Positions 41,212-45,522 of a stretch of 45,522 nucleotides of DNA are shown piece by piece. Position 1 is the stretch's first letter. Each line of letters starts with the position of its first letter. The stretch lies in NCBI RefSeq assembly GCF_030157465.1, contig NZ_JAOAUU010000002.1, positions 1 to 45,522 of the forward strand. The letters are read 5' to 3'. The position numbers were made by a program, and so were the translations under genes. The notes beneath the pieces were generated by a model. It saw only the letters and a program-made list of their open reading frames with translations. It was not told the origin of the DNA and made no database searches. This DNA comes from Zoogloea sp. (lineage in GTDB: Bacteria > Pseudomonadota > Gammaproteobacteria > Burkholderiales > Rhodocyclaceae).

Positions 41212-43149
41212 ATGGCATTCCAGCAAGGTTTGAGCGGTCTCTCGATCGCTTCCAAGGCCCTCGACGCCATCAGCAACAACGTGTCCAACTCCGGGACTGT
41301 CGGCTTCAAGCAGGCTACGGCCCAGTTTGCCGACGTCTTCGCCGCCTCGCTGGCGGCCGGCAGTTCGACCCAGGTCGGGATTGGCGCATCGATCGGCAAT
41401 GTGGCCCAGCAATTCACCCAGGGCAACATTTCGACCACCAGCAACACCCTCGACCTCGCCATCAACGGCGGGGGCTTTTACCGGATGAGTGACAACGGCT
41501 CCATTACCTACAGCCGTAACGGCCAGTTTCATGTGGATAAAAACGGCTACGTCGTCAATGCCAGCGGCTTGCGCCTCACCGGCAACACCTTCGACGCCAA
41601 GGGCCTTCCCAGCGGCGTCGGCGGCGAAATTCAGATGAGTTTCGGCGACGCCGACCCCAAGGCTACCACCGAGGCCGGCTACAGCGTCAATCTGGATTCC
41701 CGCTCGGCCTCGCCGTCGGCGCTTACCAAGGCCACGCTGTACGGCACCGCTGTGCCCGGTACGGTCGCCACGCCGCTGGTGCTCACCGCCACCAACAACA
41801 CCCTCAGCATTGCCGTCGATGGCGAAGCCGCCGCCTCCATCAACATCGCAGCGGGCAGCTATCCCGATTCAAGTTCGCTGGTGGCCGCCGTGCAGGCCGG
41901 TATCGACAAATCGTCCCTCAAGGGGCGGGTCGAGGTGTCGGCCGACAGCAGTGGCAAGCTCACCCTCACCTCCAAGCACGGCGGCCGCCTGTCCAGCCTG
42001 CTGGTTGGCGGCACCGCAGCCGCGGGCCTCCAGCTGCCGAGCGGCGTGACCGTCAGCGGCAGCAACGCGGTCGTCGCGACGCTGTCGGGCACCGCAGTTG
42101 CACCCCTGACCATCGCTCCCACGCCGGCGGCCGGCACCACCAGCACCATGTCGGTTTCCGTCGATGGCGGCAGCCCGGTCACCGTCACGCTCAACGCCGC
42201 AACCTACCCGGACACCGCCAGCCTCGTCGCCGCGGTCCAGGCCGCCGTGAATGCCACCGGCCCCACGGGCCTGCAGGGCAAGGTCGTGGTGGGCAGCAAC
42301 GCCAACGGCAACGTCACGCTCAGTTCCGCCCTCGCCGGCGGTGCGTCGTCCATGACGGTAAGTGGCGCCGCGGCAAGCGCGCTCGGCATGCCGGGCTTCA
42401 CCGCGACCGCCAACAGCGGCGGCTTCAGCATCACCGACCCGACCAGCTACACCAGCACCACTTCGCAAACGGTGTACGACTCGCTGGGCAACCCGCACAC
42501 CCAGTCGCTGTACTTCGTGAAGACCGCCCAGGCCAACAAGTGGGATGTCTACACCAGCCTGGATGGCGGCTTCCCTCCGGAAATCGACGCGACCACCGGC
42601 TTGCACAGCCCGACCACCATCAGCTTCGACTCCAACGGCGGGCTGCTGACGCCCAAGACCATCTCCACCGTCTATACCGTCACCACCGGCGCCGTCCCGA
42701 GCCTGGCCGTCACCGTCGATCTCAACAACTCGACCCAGTTCGGCAACAGCTTCGGCGTCGCCCAGCTCAGCCAGGACGGCTACAAGCCCGGCAGCCTCTC
42801 CGGCCTCACGGTCGAAGCCGACGGCACCATCCTCGGCAACTTCAGCAACGGCCAGTCGCGCACCATGGGCCAGGTGCTGCTGACCAACTTCCGCAACCCC
42901 AACGGCCTCGTGTCGGTGGGCGGCAACCAGTGGCAATGGACGCCGGCTGCGGGTGCCGTCGATGGCGCCGGCGCCCCTCCGGGCACCGGCACGCTGGGCG
43001 TGCTGCAATCGGCCGCGGTTGAAGAATCCAACGTCGATCTCACCGGCGAGCTGGTCAACATGATCACCCAGCAGCGCGCCTACCAGGCCAACGCCCAGTC
43101 CATCAAGACCCAGGACCAGATCTTGCAAACGCTGGTCAACCTGCGCTGA
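41212..43149 (+). CDS. flgE: flagellar hook protein FlgE with duplicated insert domain
   Basis: The protein is 645 aa, well above the 400-450 aa of many FlgE proteins. The N-terminal GLSGLSIASKALDAISNNVSNSGTVGFKQ and the C-terminal NVDLTGELVNMITQQRAYQANAQSIKTQDQILQTLVNL show it is complete. The extra length is a variable central region containing two homologous blocks (about residues 194-278 and 310-396). These resemble the flagellin hook IN motif of other hook and cap proteins. They would be exposed on the outer hook surface. The start is ATG 41212; the frame open from 41152 lies inside flgD. Confidence 0.95.
   Translation: MAFQQGLSGLSIASKALDAISNNVSNSGTVGFKQATAQFADVFAASLAAGSSTQVGIGASIGNVAQQFTQGNISTTSNTLDLAINGGGFYRMSDNGSITYSRNGQFHVDKNGYVVNASGLRLTGNTFDAKGLPSGVGGEIQMSFGDADPKATTEAGYSVNLDSRSASPSALTKATLYGTAVPGTVATPLVLTATNNTLSIAVDGEAAASINIAAGSYPDSSSLVAAVQAGIDKSSLKGRVEVSADSSGKLTLTSKHGGRLSSLLVGGTAAAGLQLPSGVTVSGSNAVVATLSGTAVAPLTIAPTPAAGTTSTMSVSVDGGSPVTVTLNAATYPDTASLVAAVQAAVNATGPTGLQGKVVVGSNANGNVTLSSALAGGASSMTVSGAAASALGMPGFTATANSGGFSITDPTSYTSTTSQTVYDSLGNPHTQSLYFVKTAQANKWDVYTSLDGGFPPEIDATTGLHSPTTISFDSNGGLLTPKTISTVYTVTTGAVPSLAVTVDLNNSTQFGNSFGVAQLSQDGYKPGSLSGLTVEADGTILGNFSNGQSRTMGQVLLTNFRNPNGLVSVGGNQWQWTPAAGAVDGAGAPPGTGTLGVLQSAAVEESNVDLTGELVNMITQQRAYQANAQSIKTQDQILQTLVNLR
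41791..42045 (+). repeat. FlgE insert repeat, copy 1
   Basis: It encodes about 85 residues with the pattern L-S-I-A-V-D-G, then SYPDSSSLVAAVQAGID, KGRVEVSADSSGKLTL and GLQLPSG. It aligns with copy 2 over its whole length at the protein level. Confidence 0.8.
42139..42399 (+). repeat. FlgE insert repeat, copy 2
   Basis: It encodes about 87 residues with M-S-V-S-V-D-G, TYPDTASLVAAVQAAVN, QGKVVVGSNANGNVTL and ALGMPG. Alignment with copy 1 includes the identical SLVAAVQA. The DNA copies are diverged, so the duplication is not recent. Confidence 0.8.
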
Positions 43150-43169
43150 ACTTAAAAAGGGATTGAGCC

Positions 43170-43910
43170 ATGGATCGCCTGATCTACACCGCAATGACCG
43201 GCGCCTCCGCCACGATGGGGCAGGAGGCCGCGGTGGCCCACAACATGGCCAACGCCACCAGCACCGGCTTCAAGACCGAGCTGCACAAGCTGCGCGCGGT
43301 GCAGGTGCAAAACGCCCAGATGCCCACCCGCGCCTTCGTCGTGGATGCCAGCGTCTCCGATGACTTCTCCACCGGCCCGCTCCAGCACACCAACCGGCCC
43401 CTCGACATGGCCGTGCAGGGCAAGGGCTGGTTTGCGGTGCAGATGCCCGATGGCACCGAGCGCTACACCCGCAACGGCAACTTCGAGATCAACGCCAACG
43501 GCATCCTGCAAACCCGCACCGGCCTGCCCGTGATCGGCAGCGGCGGGCCTGTCACCCTGCCCCCCGACGTGGAAGTGGCGATTGGCACCGACGGCACCAT
43601 CTCCACCGTGCCGCGCACCGGTGCCCGCAACAGCACCAGCACCGTCGACCAGCTCAAGCTCGTCAATCCGCCGGAAGCCGGCCTCGTGCGCGGCGGCGAC
43701 GGCTATTTTCGCCTTGCCGGCGGCAACCCGGCACCGGCAGATCCTGCCGTTCGTGTCGCCTCCGGCTACCTCGAAGGCAGCAACGTCAATGTGGTCGAGC
43801 AGATGGTCTCGATGATTTCACTGGCCCGCCAGTACGAAATGCAGACCAAGATGCTGTCTACCGCCCAGGAGATGGACCGGGCCGCCAGCCAGCTCGTCGC
43901 CAAGGCCTGA
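43170..43910 (+). CDS. flgF: flagellar basal-body rod protein FlgF
   Basis: The protein is 246 aa. It starts MDRLIYTAMTGASATMGQEAAVAHNMANATSTGFK, and has LDMAVQGKGWFAVQMPDGTERYTRNGNF and the C-terminal GSNVNVVEQMVSMISLARQYEMQTKM typical of the FlgE/F/G family. It forms part of the proximal rod. A GGCGGC-TCTTTT-GCCGCC hairpin lies 24 nt after the stop and may terminate the operon before flgG. Confidence 0.95.
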   Translation: MDRLIYTAMTGASATMGQEAAVAHNMANATSTGFKTELHKLRAVQVQNAQMPTRAFVVDASVSDDFSTGPLQHTNRPLDMAVQGKGWFAVQMPDGTERYTRNGNFEINANGILQTRTGLPVIGSGGPVTLPPDVEVAIGTDGTISTVPRTGARNSTSTVDQLKLVNPPEAGLVRGGDGYFRLAGGNPAPADPAVRVASGYLEGSNVNVVEQMVSMISLARQYEMQTKMLSTAQEMDRAASQLVAKA

Positions 43911-43931
43911 GCGCCCTTGGCGCGCTTGAAT

Positions 43932-43947
43932 TGGCGGCTCTTTTGCC
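43932..43947 (+). promoter_or_regulatory. hairpin and sigma54-like element after flgF
   Basis: TTGGCGGC-TCTT-TTGCC has the -24/-12 spacing (GG 43933-43934, GC 43945-43946). The same bases form a GGCGGC/GCCGCC hairpin that could be a terminator. The hairpin reading is at least as likely. Confidence 0.3.
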
Positions 43948-43961
43948 GCCTGCTCCGCGCC

Positions 43962-43977
43962 TGGAACGGCTCTTGCA
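43962..43977 (+). promoter_or_regulatory. sigma54-like promoter of flgG
   Basis: TGGAACG-GCTC-TTGCA. The -24 box matches six of seven positions, the -12 box is perfect, and spacing is exact. It lies 83 nt before the flgG start in a 150-nt gap, which is unusually large for flgF-flgG. Confidence 0.58.
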
Positions 43978-44060
43978 AGGTCTAGCATGAAAGACATTGC
44001 AAAACCGTGGTCGCCCCAGCGGCGACCTTCGCTCACGCCCCCGACTCCCAGGAGCCCACG

Positions 44061-44843
44061 ATGATCCGCTCCCTCTGGATTGCCCGCACCGGCCTCGATG
44101 CCCAGCAGACCCAGCTCGATGTCATCTCCAACAACCTCGCCAACGTATCGACCAACGGCTTCAAGCGTTCGCGGGCGGTTTTCGAGGATTTGCTCTACCA
44201 GAACCTGCGCCAGCCCGGCGCCCAGTCCACCCAGCAGACCACGATCCCCTCGGGCCTGCAGATCGGTACCGGCGTGCGTCCCATCGCCACCGAGCGCATC
44301 CACACCCAGGGCAACCTGACCCTCACCGGCAACGCGCTGGATGTGGCGATCAACGGCGAGGGCTTCTTCCAGATCCTGCTGCCCGACGGTTCCACCGCCT
44401 ACACCCGTGACGGCGCCTTCCAGAAAGACGCCAACGGCCAGATCGTCACCTCCAACGGCTACCCGCTGCAGCCGGCCATCACCATCCCCGCCAACGCCCT
44501 GTCGGTCACCATCGGCAAGGACGGCGTGGTGTCGGTGATGCTGCCCAACCAGGCGGCTGCGGCCCAGATCGGCAACATCCAGGTGGCCAGCTTTGTAAAC
44601 CCGGGCGGCCTGCAGAGCATGGGTGAAAACCTCTTTCTCGAAACCGCCGCCAGCGGCACGCCCAACCCCAACACGCCGGGCTCCAACGGTGTGGGCGTGC
44701 TCAACCAGACCTACGTCGAAACCTCCAACGTCAACGTGGCCGAAGAGCTGGTGCTGATGATCCAGACCCAGCGCGCCTACGAGCTTAATTCCAAGGCCGT
44801 GACCACCTCGGATGCCATGCTCGCCAAGCTCGCCTCCCTGTAA
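44061..44843 (+). CDS. flgG: flagellar basal-body rod protein FlgG
   Basis: The protein is 260 aa, the standard length of this distal-rod protein. N-terminal [40 protein letters not shown] and C-terminal [29 protein letters not shown] are complete. The central FlgG-specific insert ([21 protein letters not shown]) separates it from FlgF. The start ATG 44061 has AGGAG 6 nt upstream; the frame open from 44007 crosses the promoter region. Confidence 0.96.
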   Translation: MIRSLWIARTGLDAQQTQLDVISNNLANVSTNGFKRSRAVFEDLLYQNLRQPGAQSTQQTTIPSGLQIGTGVRPIATERIHTQGNLTLTGNALDVAINGEGFFQILLPDGSTAYTRDGAFQKDANGQIVTSNGYPLQPAITIPANALSVTIGKDGVVSVMLPNQAAAAQIGNIQVASFVNPGGLQSMGENLFLETAASGTPNPNTPGSNGVGVLNQTYVETSNVNVAEELVLMIQTQRAYELNSKAVTTSDAMLAKLASL

Positions 44844-44865
44844 GCCGCGCGGGCGGAGAACAAAC

Positions 44866-45465
44866 ATGAAAGCCTTGAACAGTCTGATGACGAAGCTCAC
44901 GGCGGCCCTCGCGCCGCTGGCCCTGGCCGCCTGCGCAGCCCTGCAGGCCACCCCGCCGACGGCCGTGCACCAGCCCATGAGCGTGCGCCCCGAGCCGCGC
45001 ACCGCCCAGGCCTCGCAGTCCGGTTCGATCTTCCAGCCGAGCTTCTCGCGGCCCTTGTTCGAAGACCGTCGCGCCCGTTTCATCGGCGACGTGATCACCG
45101 TCAATCTGGTCGAGCAGACGGCCGCCAGCAAGAAATCGTCGGCCACCGCCGAACGCAACGCCAGCCTCAGTGCCAGCATCACGGCGCTGGCCAGCGTGCC
45201 GCTCAAGGGCCTCAACGGCCTCGACGCCACCGCCGCCGACGCCAGCAAGTTTGGCGGCAAGGGCGACGCCGCGGCCAACAACGCCTTCACCGGCACCATC
45301 ACGGCCACCGTCATCGAGGTGCTCTCCAACGGCAACCTGCTGGTCTCCGGCGAAAAGCAGATCGCGATCAACCAGGGCAACGAGTTCATCCGTTTCTCGG
45401 GCATCGTCAACCCAGTCTATGTCATAAGAAGAACTGAGATATTCACCCAGCAGTGGGCGCGATAA
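44866..45465 (+). CDS. flgH: flagellar L-ring protein FlgH, 3' end disrupted
   Basis: The start at ATG 44866 is followed by a lipoprotein signal peptide with lipobox LAAC (Cys23). FlgH motifs continue through LFEDRRARFIGDVITVNLVE, ANNAFTGTITATVIEVLSNGNL and FIRFSGIVNP (P183). From there the reading frame leaves the family: the expected NTV(S)ST-xx-DAR-x-E-Y block is missing. It is replaced by 16 unrelated residues ending at a stop. About 45-50 C-terminal residues are lost, so L-ring assembly by this copy would fail unless the junction is an assembly artefact. Confidence 0.85.
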   Translation: MKALNSLMTKLTAALAPLALAACAALQATPPTAVHQPMSVRPEPRTAQASQSGSIFQPSFSRPLFEDRRARFIGDVITVNLVEQTAASKKSSATAERNASLSASITALASVPLKGLNGLDATAADASKFGGKGDAAANNAFTGTITATVIEVLSNGNLLVSGEKQIAINQGNEFIRFSGIVNPVYVIRRTEIFTQQWAR

Positions 45466-45522
45466 ATCCGGGATTTAGTGGGCGGTAGGGGGAAATACCG
45501 GGCGGGACAGTGAAAATGTGTT
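45415..45522. mobile_element. probable insertion-sequence end interrupting flgH
   Basis: The last ~105 nt are unlike the flanking flgH in codon pattern and are richer in A and T. They begin near TGTCATAAG and contain two direct AGTGGGCG repeats (45452-45459 and 45477-45484). An AAATCC-G-GGATTT palindrome (45464-45476) lies between them. Repeated short motifs of this kind are common at transposase-binding termini. No transposase is inside the window, so the family cannot be named. The junction is placed at 45412-45420. Confidence 0.45.

Overview
This 45.5 kb window is almost entirely one flagellar and chemotaxis gene cluster from a GC-rich, polarly or peritrichously motile betaproteobacterium. 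The gene set (FlhDC master regulator, FliA, both MotAB and MotCD stators, CheD, CheZ, FlhF and an FlhG-like protein, two CheV) and its order resemble Rhodocyclales (Azoarcus/Thauera/Zoogloea-type) genomes. That placement is inferred from gene content and not tested by phylogeny.

Layout. (1) 1-1424: the last ~74 nt of a 5S rRNA gene and its terminator, then a TonB-like gene and an opposing Zn-ribbon NUDIX hydrolase. (2) 1515-4775: an HDOD-REC-GGDEF diguanylate cyclase with its own sigma28-type promoter, then flhDC closed by a strong terminator. (3) 4812-11390: motAB behind a sigma28 promoter, then a sensor-less MCP, cheY, a first cheA with an unusual YGFF-repeat linker, and cheW. (4) 11439-22779: two large PAS-containing MCPs sharing an ~816 bp nearly identical signalling segment, then cheR, cheD, cheB and a STAS/REC-PP2C-HATPase partner-switching pair resembling HsbA/HsbR. 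(5) 22860-28154: a sigma28 promoter driving cheV-cheV-cheY-cheZ and a second cheA. (6) 28306-37674: a DUF3135-like small gene, flhB, a secreted cupin, flhA, flhF, an FlhG-like protein without Walker A, fliA and motCD. (7) 37768-39383, minus strand: flgA, flgM, flgN. (8) 39686-45465: flgBCDEFG and an flgH whose 3' end is replaced by unrelated sequence.

How it works together. FlhDC and FliA provide the regulatory hierarchy. Three sites of the form TCAAG-N14-(G/T)CCGATA(A/T) stand in front of the cyclase gene, motA and cheV, so the stator, one chemotaxis arm and c-di-GMP synthesis appear to be late FliA targets. FlgM would hold FliA back, and the HsbA/HsbR-like pair could modulate FlgM. The rod/hook operon and flgG are preceded by sigma54-like -24/-12 elements, which is unexpected next to FlhDC. 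The two chemotaxis arms (CheA1/CheW/CheD/CheB/CheR and CheA2/CheV/CheY/CheZ) may signal to one motor.

The window starts inside a multicopy rRNA operon and ends about 100 nt into foreign DNA inside flgH. It is therefore probably a whole assembly contig bounded by two repeats, the second likely an insertion sequence. No CRISPR array, tRNA or prophage was seen. The most unusual items are the CheA1 linker repeats, CheY-docking-like peptides in CheZ and CheA2, the duplicated insert in FlgE, the homogenised MCP pair, and the putative sigma54 sites.
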